Shown in pieces: positions 10,001 through 16,805 of a stretch of 64,000 nucleotides of DNA (positions are counted from its first letter, which is position 1; each line of letters begins with the position of its first letter). The notes beneath the pieces are model-generated. The model was not told the DNA's origin. It was given only the letters and a program-made list of their open reading frames with translations, and did no database searches. This DNA comes from HXMU1420-2 sp040830545. GTDB taxonomy: Bacteria; Pseudomonadota; Alphaproteobacteria; Rhodobacterales; Rhodobacteraceae. The translations under genes and the position numbers were made by a program. The stretch lies in the NCBI GenBank assembly GCA_040830545.1, contig JBFOMB010000018.1, positions 1-64,000 of the forward strand, in the 5' to 3' direction.

Positions 10001-10521
10001 CGTACCGGACCGCCTTCGCCAGGTGGGAAAATGTCGATGATCCCGCCGCGAATGGCATAGTCACCGGGTTCCATCACGGTCGGGGCCTGAACGAAGCCCA
10101 TGCGCACCAGAAAGTTCCGTAGCGCCGTTTCATCCACGCGTCCGCCAACGGTCGCAGAAAACGCAGCCTCACGCAGTATGTCGCGGGCTGGCACCCGCTG
10201 GGTCGCGGCATTCAGTGTTGTGAGCAGCACAAACCGCGTTGGCATCCCGTGCACCAACGCCGCCAAGGTCGCCATCCGCTGGGCCGAAATGTCCGCATTG
10301 GGCGACACCCGGTCATAGGGCAAGCAGTCCCAACCGGGGAAAGTATAGACCGGCAAATCCGGCGCAAAGAACCGCAGCGCCGCCTCGGTCGCGGCCATAC
10401 GCTTGTCATCGCGCGCCACATGTAACACGGGCGCGTCCTGTCGCTCCATTTCTTGCAGGATCAGGCGGACGTCAAACCCTTCGGGGGCACCGCCGACGGT
10501 GATATGGGCATTCGCTGTCAT
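7087..10521 (-). CDS. mfd: Transcription-repair coupling factor Mfd
   Basis: A 1144-aa ATP-dependent translocase that removes RNA polymerase stalled at DNA lesions and recruits UvrA. Domains in order are the UvrB-like D1a/D2/D1b region (VARDDKRMAATEAALRFF and PVYTFPGWDCLPYDRVSPN near the start), the RNAP-interacting domain beginning at LSPGDLVVHVDHGIGRYKGM, and the RecG-like translocase. That translocase shows Walker A GDVGFGKTEVA, DEEQHFGV and the SAT-like LTATPIPRTL motif. The TRG motif region and the C-terminal autoinhibitory D7 follow. I chose the ATG at 10521 because family homology begins a few residues after it and a GAAGTGAAG site precedes it. A longer in-frame start at 10611 would run into the upstream gene, which ends at 10553. 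Confidence 0.96.
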   Translation of the reverse strand: MTANAHITVGGAPEGFDVRLILQEMERQDAPVLHVARDDKRMAATEAALRFFAPDLPVYTFPGWDCLPYDRVSPNADISAQRMATLAALVHGMPTRFVLLTTLNAATQRVPARDILREAAFSATVGGRVDETALRNFLVRMGFVQAPTVMEPGDYAIRGGIIDIFPPGEGGPVRLDLFGDVLDGARRFDAATQRTTEKLSVVELAPVSEVILDEAAITRFRQNYRIEFGAAGSDDPLYEAVSAGRKHAGAEHWLPFFHERLETLFDYLPDASVTLDDQLTPARLTRWDAIEDQYETRKLALETKNRVDTIYKPCQPGLLYLDDGAWEAAVDGRRVLQFNPLPQASGPGVIDAGGRIGRNFSPERQQESISLFGALADHVKAQLQDRPVVIASYSEGARERLSGLIEDEGVAEAIPVRDGTRIGKRGLYLAVWALEHGFETPDLTVISEQDVLGDRLIRAPRKKRRAENFLTETQSLSPGDLVVHVDHGIGRYKGMEVITAAGAAHECLLLEYAEAAKLYLPVENIELLSKYGHEEGLLDRLGGGAWQAKKAKLKERIREMAERLIRVAAERALRRAPILEPPPGTWDAFCARFPYQETDDQLRAIGEVMDDMTGGQPMDRLICGDVGFGKTEVAMRAAFVAAMSGVQVAVIAPTTLLARQHAASFKDRFRGFPLEVRQLSRFVSSKEAQQTRDGLSRGTVDIVVGTHALLAKGVRFQNLGLLIVDEEQHFGVSHKERLKAMRSDIHVLTLTATPIPRTLQLSLSGVRDLSIIGTPPVDRLAIRTYVSEFDAVTIREALLREHYRGGQSFYVVPRISDLPDIESFLQDQAPEVSYVVAHGQMAAGELDDRMNAFYDGKFDVLLATTIVESGLDIPTANTMVVHRADMFGLSQLYQIRGRVGRSKTRAYAYLTTKPRARLTPTAEKRLRVLGSLDTLGAGFTLASQDLDIRGAGNLLGEEQSGQMRDVGYELYQSMLEEAIAKIRAGEMEGLSEADDQWAPQINLGVPVLIPEAYVPDLDVRLGLYRRLSSLTTKVELEGFAAELIDRFGKLPKEVNTLLLVVRIKAMCKRAGISKLDGGPKGATIQFHNDKFASPQGLVKFIQGQDGLAKVKDNKIVVRRDWKRDSDKIKGAFAIAQDLAKLAKS

Positions 10522-10552
10522 GAGCTTCACTTCGGGCGCATCACCCGCCGGG

Positions 10553-11080
10553 TCAGCCGCCCAGAATGCTGAGCGAGATGTTTTGATACATGCCCCAAAG
10601 GGCGGTGACAAAGATCGAGACCGCCCCGATCATCTGGATGTAGATACGGCACCGGCTGAGACTGCGGCGCAGGTCCGCGCCCTGCTCTCCGTTTGCCTGA
10701 ATGCGCCGCGCGGTAAAAAGGCTCAGCGCGCCGACCAGCGACAGGGGGAAGGCCAGCAGGAACACCGCCTGTGCAAATTCGATGGCATAGACCCAGCCCA
10801 GCATCGCCAGCATGGTCAGCAGAAAACACACCAGCGCCAGGATCACCATTCCCGCCGTGTCCGCGATGTACAGCATGCGCGAGGCATTGACCCGCACAAT
10901 ATCTTGCAGGTCCGCTTCGGCCTGCCCGCCTTTGCGGCGCGCGCGGTAGACCATGTCAAACGGCACGCCCAGCACCCAATGGCTGGCCGAGGACCACACA
11001 ACCGCCAGCGCAATCCAGAACCACATGTTGGAAAAGGACCGCGTGTCGATCAGATCGAATATCGTTTGGTACCAGTCCAC
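10553..11080 (-). CDS. Conserved membrane protein (annotated in relatives as a SufBCD-associated component)
   Basis: A 175-aa integral membrane protein with about four hydrophobic helices, starting with VDWYQTIFDLIDTRSFSN, then W-rich TM1, a cytoplasmic Arg-rich loop (VYRARRKGG), and TM2-TM4. I recall this family in Rhodobacterales genomes under the name component of SufBCD complex. That label is historical and I see nothing here that supports an Fe-S role. I prefer the GTG at 11080, with a GAGGCAAGAG stretch upstream, because relatives begin MDWYQ. The ATG at 11128 would add 16 Arg/Ala-rich residues. It lies 31 bases upstream of mfd and is divergent from hemB. Confidence 0.75.
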   Translation of the reverse strand: MDWYQTIFDLIDTRSFSNMWFWIALAVVWSSASHWVLGVPFDMVYRARRKGGQAEADLQDIVRVNASRMLYIADTAGMVILALVCFLLTMLAMLGWVYAIEFAQAVFLLAFPLSLVGALSLFTARRIQANGEQGADLRRSLSRCRIYIQMIGAVSIFVTALWGMYQNISLSILGG

Positions 11081-11170
11081 GCCTGCGACTCTTGCCTCTG
11101 CTCTCGCCCCTCTTGTAGGAGGTGCCATTCCATGCCACCCATCGGGACATTGTTCAAGGAGGTCCGCACC

Positions 11171-12169
11171 ATGCGCCCCACGATTGCGCCCTTTCCGTCC
11201 GCTCGCCCACGCCGTGCGCGCCAGTCACCTGCGATCCGTTCGATGGTGCGGGAAAATGGCCTGACGCCTGCGGATTTCATCTGGCCGGTCTTTGTGCGTG
11301 ACGGGGCCGGGATTGAAGAGTCCGTGCCCTCCATGCCTGGCGTCGTGCGGCGCAGCGTGGATTTGATCGGCAAAGCGGCGAAAGAGGCCTATGCGCTGGG
11401 TATCCCGGCCATTTGCATCTTCCCCTATACCTCGATGGAGGCGCGGACTGAAGACTGCGCAATGGCCTGGGATCGGGACAACGTCGCCAACCGTGCCATC
11501 CGCGCGATCAAGGACGCGGTGCCCGAGATGGCCGTGATGACGGACATTGCGCTGGACCCTTACAACATCAACGGCCATGACGGGTTCGTCGTGGATGGCG
11601 AGATTGTGAATGACCGCACGGTTGAGGCGCTGGTGAAAATGGCGCTGGCGCAGGCCGATTGTGGTGCAGACATCCTGGGACCGTCGGACATGATGGACGG
11701 TCGCATCGGCGCGATCCGGCGGGCGCTGGAGGCTGAGGGGCACCAGAATGTGATGATCCTGAGCTATGCGGCCAAATACGCCTCGTCCTTTTATGGCCCG
11801 TTCCGGGATGCCGTCGGGGCGAGCGCGGCGCTGAGCGGGGACAAGAACACCTACCAGATCGACCCCGCCAACCAGAACGAGGCGCTGCGCATGATCGAAC
11901 GCGACCTGAGCGAGGGCGCGGATATGGTGATGGTGAAACCGGGCATGCCCTATCTGGACATGTGTCGGCAGGTGAAAGACATGTTCGGAGCGCCCACATT
12001 TGCCTATCAGGTGTCCGGTGAATACGCGATGTTACAGGCGGCTGCGCAAAACGGCTGGCTCGACGGGTCAAAGGTGATGCTGGAGAGCCTGATGTGTTTC
12101 AAACGCGCAGGCTGTGACGGGGTGCTGACCTACTTTGCGCCCGACGCGGCCCGGCTTTTGAACGGGTAA
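11171..12169 (+). CDS. hemB: Delta-aminolevulinic acid dehydratase (porphobilinogen synthase)
   Basis: A 332-aa cytoplasmic enzyme that condenses two 5-aminolevulinates to porphobilinogen in heme, bacteriochlorophyll and cobalamin synthesis. The Schiff-base lysines are visible in SYAAKYASSFYGPFRDA and VMVKPGMPYLD. The metal-site segment reads IALDPYNINGHDG: the three cysteines of zinc-type enzymes are replaced, so this is the Mg/K-type ALAD typical of alphaproteobacteria. The start at 11171 has an AAGGAGGT site 7 bases upstream and gives the family N-terminus MRPTIAPFPSARPRR. A second in-frame ATG at 11132 also has a good TAGGAGG site, so a 13-residue longer form is possible. It is divergent from the membrane protein gene. 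Confidence 0.96.
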   Translation: MRPTIAPFPSARPRRARQSPAIRSMVRENGLTPADFIWPVFVRDGAGIEESVPSMPGVVRRSVDLIGKAAKEAYALGIPAICIFPYTSMEARTEDCAMAWDRDNVANRAIRAIKDAVPEMAVMTDIALDPYNINGHDGFVVDGEIVNDRTVEALVKMALAQADCGADILGPSDMMDGRIGAIRRALEAEGHQNVMILSYAAKYASSFYGPFRDAVGASAALSGDKNTYQIDPANQNEALRMIERDLSEGADMVMVKPGMPYLDMCRQVKDMFGAPTFAYQVSGEYAMLQAAAQNGWLDGSKVMLESLMCFKRAGCDGVLTYFAPDAARLLNG

Positions 12170-12212
12170 GCGAATTGTCGACAATTCGCAGGCAATTCGT
12201 TGACGAGTTGCC
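12170..12212. repeat. Composite double palindrome, copy 1 (between convergent hemB and HMG-CoA lyase genes)
   Basis: Two adjacent inverted repeats. Positions 12170-12189 are the perfect 20-bp palindrome gcgaattgtcgacaattcgc. Positions 12191-12212 form a 9-bp stem (ggcaattcg / cgagttgcc, one G-T pair) around a short ttga-centred loop. The unit starts right after the hemB stop and ends 10 bases before the HMG-CoA lyase stop, so it could serve as a two-way terminator. A unit of the same architecture occurs at 19481-19526. Confidence 0.75.
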
Positions 12213-12222
12213 CCGCCCGTTT

Positions 12223-13074
12223 TCAGGCGCGCATCCCGCGCGCCATGTCCGCCGCTTGGTTCACGACGTCCAAATCCAGCCCGGTTTCATATCCCAGTCG
12301 AGCCAGATGTGCCGCCACCGCCTCGGTCGCCACATTCCCGGCTGCCCCGGGCGCATAGGGACATCCCCCCAGACCGCCCACAGCCGCATCAAACACCCGC
12401 ACACCCAACGCCAGCGACGCGTCGATATTGTCCAGCGCCCGTCCGCTGGTGTCATGGTAGTGTCCAGCGAGCCGCGTCACTGGCACAACATCGCGCACAG
12501 CCAAAAGCATCCGTGCGATGCTGTCCGGCTGCGCCTGTCCGATCGTGTCGCCCAGCGAAACCTCATAGCACCCCATCGCAAACAGCCGATCCGCCACCCG
12601 CGCCACGTTTTCCGGCGGTGTCGCCCCGTCATAAGGACAATCCGTCACGCAACTCACATAGCCCCGCACCGGCAAATCAATGTGTCGCGCGGCCTCCAGC
12701 ACCGGGACAAAGCGTTCCAGGGATTCTTCAATCGTCGCGTTGATATTGGCCTTTGAAAACCCCTCGCTTGCACTCGCAAACACAGCAATCTCGTCCGCCT
12801 TCGCGGCCAAAGCATCCTCGTACCCCCGCATATTCGGCGTCAGTGCCGCATAACGCACACCCGGCGCCCGGGTTATCCCTGCCAGCACCTCACCCGATCC
12901 TGCCATCTGCGGCACCCATTTCGGACTGACGAAGCTCGCGCATTCAATCCGGGTGAACCCGGCACGGCTCAATATATCGACCAATGCGATCTTTTCGGAC
13001 ACCGGGATTTCGCGCTTTTCGTTCTGCAACCCGTCGCGCGGGCCAACCTCGAATATCTCGACCTGCTCTGCCAT
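12223..13074 (-). CDS. mvaB: Hydroxymethylglutaryl-CoA lyase
   Basis: A 283-aa TIM-barrel enzyme that cleaves HMG-CoA to acetoacetate and acetyl-CoA, the last step of leucine catabolism. The N-terminal motif EVGPRDGLQNE carries the catalytic Arg and metal-binding Asp. SLGDTIGQA and the His-containing GHYHDTSGRAL supply further metal ligands, and the GGLGGCPYAPGAAGN loop contains the active-site Cys. The ATG at 13074 is preceded by AGGGAGGAAAAG. The gene lies 11 bases after the GST gene on the same strand, so they are probably co-transcribed. It fits with isovaleryl-CoA dehydrogenase 4 kb upstream on the same strand, but the intermediate carboxylase genes are absent from the window. Confidence 0.95.
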   Translation of the reverse strand: MAEQVEIFEVGPRDGLQNEKREIPVSEKIALVDILSRAGFTRIECASFVSPKWVPQMAGSGEVLAGITRAPGVRYAALTPNMRGYEDALAAKADEIAVFASASEGFSKANINATIEESLERFVPVLEAARHIDLPVRGYVSCVTDCPYDGATPPENVARVADRLFAMGCYEVSLGDTIGQAQPDSIARMLLAVRDVVPVTRLAGHYHDTSGRALDNIDASLALGVRVFDAAVGGLGGCPYAPGAAGNVATEAVAAHLARLGYETGLDLDVVNQAADMARGMRA

Positions 13075-13085
13075 CTTTTCCTCCC

Positions 13086-13718
13086 TTAGTCCGCAATGAG
13101 CGGAGTGAATGTCACGGCAATACCTTCCCGCGCCCCAAAACGCTGCCACCAGTCAAACAGCGCGGGCCGCTCGATCAGCATCTCTCGCGCCCGCTCACTC
13201 TTGCAGAAGGCGTCGATCATCGGAAACAAAATCCAATCCGCCTTTCCCTGGGTCGCCTCGGTCAGCACCTCACCTTCCGCTGCCAAAGCTTCAAGTGCAT
13301 CCAGAATGCCGGGCGCCGCTGCATACCCTTCGGCAACGACCGCCTTATCGCCAGCCTCCCCCATGGCTGGGGCAAAAACCTCTTGTGAATAGACCTGTCG
13401 CACCAGCGGCCAATAGACATAAGACGACACCATCCCCGCAACCTGCGCGACACGGGCGGCCTGTAACGGGCTCTCCTCAGGCGCTTGTCGCGCAAATCGT
13501 TCTAGGTAGATCAGTATGGCCCAGGTTTCGTAAATCCGCGCGCCGCCCTGCTCCAAAACCGGAACCCGCCCAAACGGATGCTGCGCCGGCGGCGCATCAA
13601 ACGGATTATGCTCGCGCCACACGTACCGCACCCCCAGTTCCATGCAGCCAATCCGCGCAGCCCGACTGAACACACTGTGTTTGAACCCAATCAGCCGCAC
13701 ACCATCCTGTTCAGCCAT
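13086..13718 (-). CDS. Glutathione S-transferase family protein
   Basis: A 210-aa cytosolic GST-fold protein. The N-terminal thioredoxin-like domain (about residues 5-80) shows the HSVFSRAARIGCMELG segment with a Ser/Tyr-type active-site position. It also has the cis-Pro motif FGRVPVLE and the glutathione-binding Glu-Thr pair in RIYETWAIL. The helical C-terminal domain follows, with the conserved ADWILFPMIDA helix. Substrate is unknown. It is placed in the same transcription unit as HMG-CoA lyase. Its 5' leader carries a dispersed repeat (copy B) that ends 11 bases before the start codon. Confidence 0.85.
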   Translation of the reverse strand: MAEQDGVRLIGFKHSVFSRAARIGCMELGVRYVWREHNPFDAPPAQHPFGRVPVLEQGGARIYETWAILIYLERFARQAPEESPLQAARVAQVAGMVSSYVYWPLVRQVYSQEVFAPAMGEAGDKAVVAEGYAAAPGILDALEALAAEGEVLTEATQGKADWILFPMIDAFCKSERAREMLIERPALFDWWQRFGAREGIAVTFTPLIAD

Positions 13719-13729
13719 GACATCCCTAT

Positions 13730-13751
13730 TTCATCTTTGTCCAAATACTCA
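13730..13751 (-). repeat. Dispersed gagtatttgg repeat, copy B
   Basis: The minus strand reads gagtatttggacaaagatga at the core, identical to copy D. It ends 11 bases upstream of the GST start codon, so it lies in the GST leader. Confidence 0.75.
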
Positions 13752-13898
13752 ATTCCGCGGCCTCAGCCAGATGCACGTCATCCTGATTGTCGCCTTGATC
13801 CCCGGCAAAACAACCTCTCCCACCTTTTTCAACAAAGCATTGGTCGCATCTTTGAACCCATCGCCCGGATAGCTCCCCGGTTCGCGATCAGGATTGCA

Positions 13899-14867
13899 CT
13901 ATGAACCCTGCCGCCACCCCCCCGCCAACAAGGCCTCTGCCTCACCCGAGATTTCATCCAGAATTTGTGCCGCAGGCATCTTCTTGCGGACCAACCCGAT
14001 CCCCTCACCCACAATCGGCGTCCCGACCGAGGCGTCGCCCCGCACCATCGCATCAGCCCAGGCTTGCCGCGCTGCTGCATCTTTGGCCAGACCGTCCAGG
14101 TCCGCACCCCACCGATCCGTAAACCCGTTCCGCATCACGCGGATATCAAACTGCTCCGGCCACACCAGCGCCCGCGCCACATCCACCGTCTTTGTGCGCA
14201 GCGTAGCGTCGCCATCTGCCGCCAGCGCGGCCTCAACCAATCCGCCCGCCACCAACGCCTCTTCCGCAGCCCAGAACCGCGTACCCATCAGCACGCCATC
14301 CGCGCCCAACATCAACGCCGCAGCCAAGCCTCGCCCGTCGACAATCCCACCAGCCGCCAGCAACAAAACCTGCGGGGCGTCAGAGCGCAGGTAATCCGCC
14401 ACTTCCGGCACCAAAGTCATCGTTGCCCGGCGCGCACCATGACCACCGGCCTCGCTCCCCTGCGCGACAATAACCGCTGCCCCCGCCGCCACCGCCTTTT
14501 TGGCATCTGCCAAGGTCTGAACTTGACAAATCAACGACGTCCCGGCGTCAGCAATCGCGCCCGCAAACGGAGCCGGATCGCCAAAACTCAGAAATACTGC
14601 GCGCGGTGCATGGCCCAACACCACATCCAACACCTCTGGCTGCTCCGCCAAGCGCCACGTAATTAGCCCACAGCCAACCGCGTCATTTCCTGCGGCAGCA
14701 AACTCCGCCTCGATCCAATCAGCATCGCAATACCCGCCACCGATCAATCCCAGCCCACCCGCTCGACTCACCGCCGCAGCCAAAGCACCCCCCGACGCCC
14801 CCGCCATTGGCGCCGACGCAACCGGATACTGCAACCCAAAGGCCCGGGTCAAACGCGTCTCAATCAT
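13899..14867 (-). CDS. Nitronate monooxygenase-like FMN enzyme (NPD family)
   Basis: A 322-aa FMN-dependent TIM-barrel protein of the nitronate monooxygenase/2-nitropropane dioxygenase family. Visible are APMAGASGGALAAAVS at the N-terminus, GGLGLIGGG, the IVAQGSEAGGHGA motif with the catalytic His, LLAAGGIVDGRGLAAALMLGADGV (phosphate-binding loop) and GTRFWAAEEA. The family oxidises toxic propionate-3-nitronate or reduces quinones or enoyl compounds; which applies here is not determinable. The start is supported by the AAGAGGAAGGGCAGGGTGG leader, part of which belongs to repeat copy C. About 180 bases without a recognisable gene separate its end from GST. Confidence 0.85.
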   Translation of the reverse strand: MIETRLTRAFGLQYPVASAPMAGASGGALAAAVSRAGGLGLIGGGYCDADWIEAEFAAAGNDAVGCGLITWRLAEQPEVLDVVLGHAPRAVFLSFGDPAPFAGAIADAGTSLICQVQTLADAKKAVAAGAAVIVAQGSEAGGHGARRATMTLVPEVADYLRSDAPQVLLLAAGGIVDGRGLAAALMLGADGVLMGTRFWAAEEALVAGGLVEAALAADGDATLRTKTVDVARALVWPEQFDIRVMRNGFTDRWGADLDGLAKDAAARQAWADAMVRGDASVGTPIVGEGIGLVRKKMPAAQILDEISGEAEALLAGGWRQGS

Positions 14868-14881
14868 GCACCACCCTGCCC

Positions 14882-14903
14882 TTCCTCTTGGTCCAAATAC
14901 TCA
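14882..14903 (-). repeat. Dispersed gagtatttgg repeat, copy C
   Basis: The minus strand reads tgagtatttggaccaagagg, preceded by ggaagggttgga, which is shared with copy D. It ends 14 bases upstream of the nitronate monooxygenase-like start, and its AAGAGGAA end may itself act as the ribosome binding site. Confidence 0.75.
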
Positions 14904-14937
14904 AATCCAACCCTTCCGCAACAGTTATCATACCAAG

Positions 14938-15594
14938 TTACCACCACGATCCACTGCGCCCATCATCCAGATGAGTTCGCACAAAACTGGGCAGAGGCCA
15001 TGCTTCTCGGTCCATTCCAGCCATTTTGCCCAAAGGGCCATTGCGATAGGCGTGTGCATACAGTTCTGGATGAAGCGAGATGGTCAGCCCGGCCAACGCC
15101 CGTTCAACCCTACCTTTCATTTGCTCGATTTCGTCCGCCAGCTTCGCATCGTCACTTCGTCCTTTCAGGAAGGACGGCAGCGATACCAAGGACAACAGGC
15201 TCTTGCCCAATGACAGCGCCACGGCCAGCACCAGATTGGCCACCATTCCACCAACCAAATCGACCACGCTGCCAACACCGAATTTCCAGCTTATCCACCC
15301 ACTCGCCCGCTTCGACTGCGCCAATTCCTCGCGCATTCGATCAAACTCGACCGCAAAAACCTCGCGAAATTGACGCGCAAAGAGCGTCCGACTGAAATCG
15401 TCCCGGCCCGCGAAAACCTTCAAAACCGGTCGGACGAACACTCCGCCCTGCGACCGTTCCACGAACTCTTCAAAATCAAAGAGAAAGAAGTAATCTTCAG
15501 CGTCTGGTGAGTTATGGATCAGGTACACCGCAATCTCTGCTTCCCGCTTCAAACGAGGCAGCGGAACTTCTTTCATCTTTGTCCAAATACTCAT
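14938..15594 (-). CDS. Protein of unknown function with one hydrophobic segment
   Basis: A protein of about 218 aa that I do not recognise. An acidic, aromatic-rich N-terminal half (EDYFFLFDFEEFVERSQ) is followed by a charged helix (VEFDRMREELAQSKRA). Next comes a hydrophobic region of about 35 residues (VVDLVGGMVANLVLAVALS and onward), and then a charged helix and a Trp-ended C-terminus. It could be membrane associated. The start is uncertain: ATG at 15594 has a GGAAAGG site but makes the first residues MSIWTKMKEV a product of the dispersed repeat (copy D). The second ATG at 15576 (MKEVPLPRL) starts just where the repeat ends and may be the ancestral start. Confidence 0.6.
   Translation of the reverse strand: MSIWTKMKEVPLPRLKREAEIAVYLIHNSPDAEDYFFLFDFEEFVERSQGGVFVRPVLKVFAGRDDFSRTLFARQFREVFAVEFDRMREELAQSKRASGWISWKFGVGSVVDLVGGMVANLVLAVALSLGKSLLSLVSLPSFLKGRSDDAKLADEIEQMKGRVERALAGLTISLHPELYAHAYRNGPLGKMAGMDREAWPLPSFVRTHLDDGRSGSWW
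15572..15593 (-). repeat. Dispersed gagtatttgg repeat, copy D (overlaps a start codon)
   Basis: Minus-strand core gagtatttggacaaagatga, preceded by ggaaaggttgga as in copy C. It lies across the 5' end of the unknown protein gene; read in frame it encodes SIWTKMK and supplies both candidate start codons. Confidence 0.75.
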
Positions 15595-15808
15595 GTCCAA
15601 CCTTTCCGACCGCACACCTGACCAATTCTCGCAAAAATACCGGCACAGTGCGCATCGCCGCCCATCGAGACGTGTACGGCAGCCTGTTAAGACGCCACCA
15701 GACGGACGGCGCGTTTGGCCTGAAACCCTTCGGACGATGCCACAGCCCGCGCTTCAGCTTCATTCTATGTTCTTCGCTTTCAGCCCCGGCACCTCATCGG
15801 TGCGGCGT

Positions 15809-16309
15809 TTATTCCCCCAACTGGACCGATTCCAGGTACAGCGCCTGTTCCCCGGTTAGCCGCATCAAACAGGCATAGGTCGCAGGCCCGCCCCCGGTGC
15901 CACCGCCCCATTGCGCGCGCTCGAAATCACAGGTGCTGTCCCGCCACGGAATCCACGCCCTTTGTGCCGCCAGCAAACTCTCCGCCAGACTTTCCGCGCT
16001 GGAGCCGAGCTCTGCCATTTCCGCATCCACCGCCTTGGCCTTGCGCAACAGGATCTTATAGCTCGCGTTCAAACGTTCATCCCAATAGTCCAGCTCAAAG
16101 CTCAGACAGCCGCCCATGCCGACTGTCGTGCTGCCCAGATCATTTGCCGCCATGCAGGCATTTGCTGACCGGCCAATACAAGTCCGTTGCCCTGCCAAGG
16201 TCTCCTGCGCGTAGACACAAGATTCAGTCGCGGCGTCAGAGTAAACCAGATCCTGCGCCACAACCGTCGACGCGCCCAGCGCCAAAGCCGCTGTAACAAC
16301 AATCCTCAT
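15809..16309 (-). CDS. LprI-type DUF1311 secreted protein (downstream paralogue)
   Basis: A 166-aa exported protein: signal peptide 1-18 (ending VVAQ), then a DUF1311/LprI-N domain with paired cysteines (ESCVY, QRTCIG, NACM, GGCLSFELDYWDERLNASYK) and a late WIPWRDSTCDFE. The family includes a mycobacterial lysozyme inhibitor, but most members have unknown roles. Only one base separates it from the stop of the upstream paralogue (tga-g-atg), so translation is probably coupled. It ends the ivd-DUF1311-DUF1311 unit. About 190 bases without a recognised gene follow before the unknown protein gene. Confidence 0.85.
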   Translation of the reverse strand: MRIVVTAALALGASTVVAQDLVYSDAATESCVYAQETLAGQRTCIGRSANACMAANDLGSTTVGMGGCLSFELDYWDERLNASYKILLRKAKAVDAEMAELGSSAESLAESLLAAQRAWIPWRDSTCDFERAQWGGGTGGGPATYACLMRLTGEQALYLESVQLGE

Positions 16310-16310
16310 C

Positions 16311-16805
16311 TCAAATCTCCCCCCAAATCGTCAGCACCACTGCTCGGTCCGAGGTCAGCGTGATCAGACAGGTCGCATATGTCCGTTCTCCCTCATATCC
16401 GCCAAACGGCTCTGCCTCGGCCAGGCACGTCTGCGCACGGTACGCCTCAAACAGCCGCTGGCTCTCCTCCAACATGGCACCCGATTGCCCCGGCCCACCG
16501 TTGGAGCGGTCATAGTCGTCCGCGTCCACCATCCGCGCCTTCGCCAGGATGTAAGCGGACCGCATCGCGTCGTCCCAACTGGCGGCCTCGCGCAGAAAGC
16601 AGATGTTCGCGTCCGTGTCCCCGTTGTAGCAATCATCTGACACATAAAACCGACAGTGATCCACATCCCGCTGCCGCCCCGGCTCCAAACAGGTTGCCAC
16701 CGCGTCCCGCATCGCCGGATCAACGCCTTCGCCCCGAAACAGATCGGCCAATGCAAAGGCCGGTTGCGCCCCACAGATCAGCAGCGCAACCAATGCGGCC
16801 CTCAT
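16311..16805 (-). CDS. LprI-type DUF1311 secreted protein (upstream paralogue)
   Basis: A 164-aa exported protein with signal peptide 1-19 (AFALA). Like its neighbour it has several cysteines (ATCLEPG, HCRFYVSDDCYNGD, ANICFLREAASWDDAMRSAY) and a C-terminal TCLAEAEPFGGYEGERTYATC segment, placing it in the DUF1311/LprI family. Its ATG overlaps the stop of isovaleryl-CoA dehydrogenase by 4 bases (ATGA), so it is translated from the same mRNA. Why a periplasmic protein pair is coupled to leucine catabolism is unknown. Confidence 0.83.
   Translation of the reverse strand: MRAALVALLICGAQPAFALADLFRGEGVDPAMRDAVATCLEPGRQRDVDHCRFYVSDDCYNGDTDANICFLREAASWDDAMRSAYILAKARMVDADDYDRSNGGPGQSGAMLEESQRLFEAYRAQTCLAEAEPFGGYEGERTYATCLITLTSDRAVVLTIWGEI

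Noticed and set aside
10403..11170. Long open frame upstream of hemB in the same frame
   Set aside because: Lies over the divergent membrane protein gene and the mfd end; its translation has no homology-like pattern, and the hemB family start with a Shine-Dalgarno site is at 11171.
13829..14107. Short minus-strand frame at the end of the nitronate monooxygenase-like gene
   Set aside because: Overlaps that gene in another frame and has shadow-like composition.
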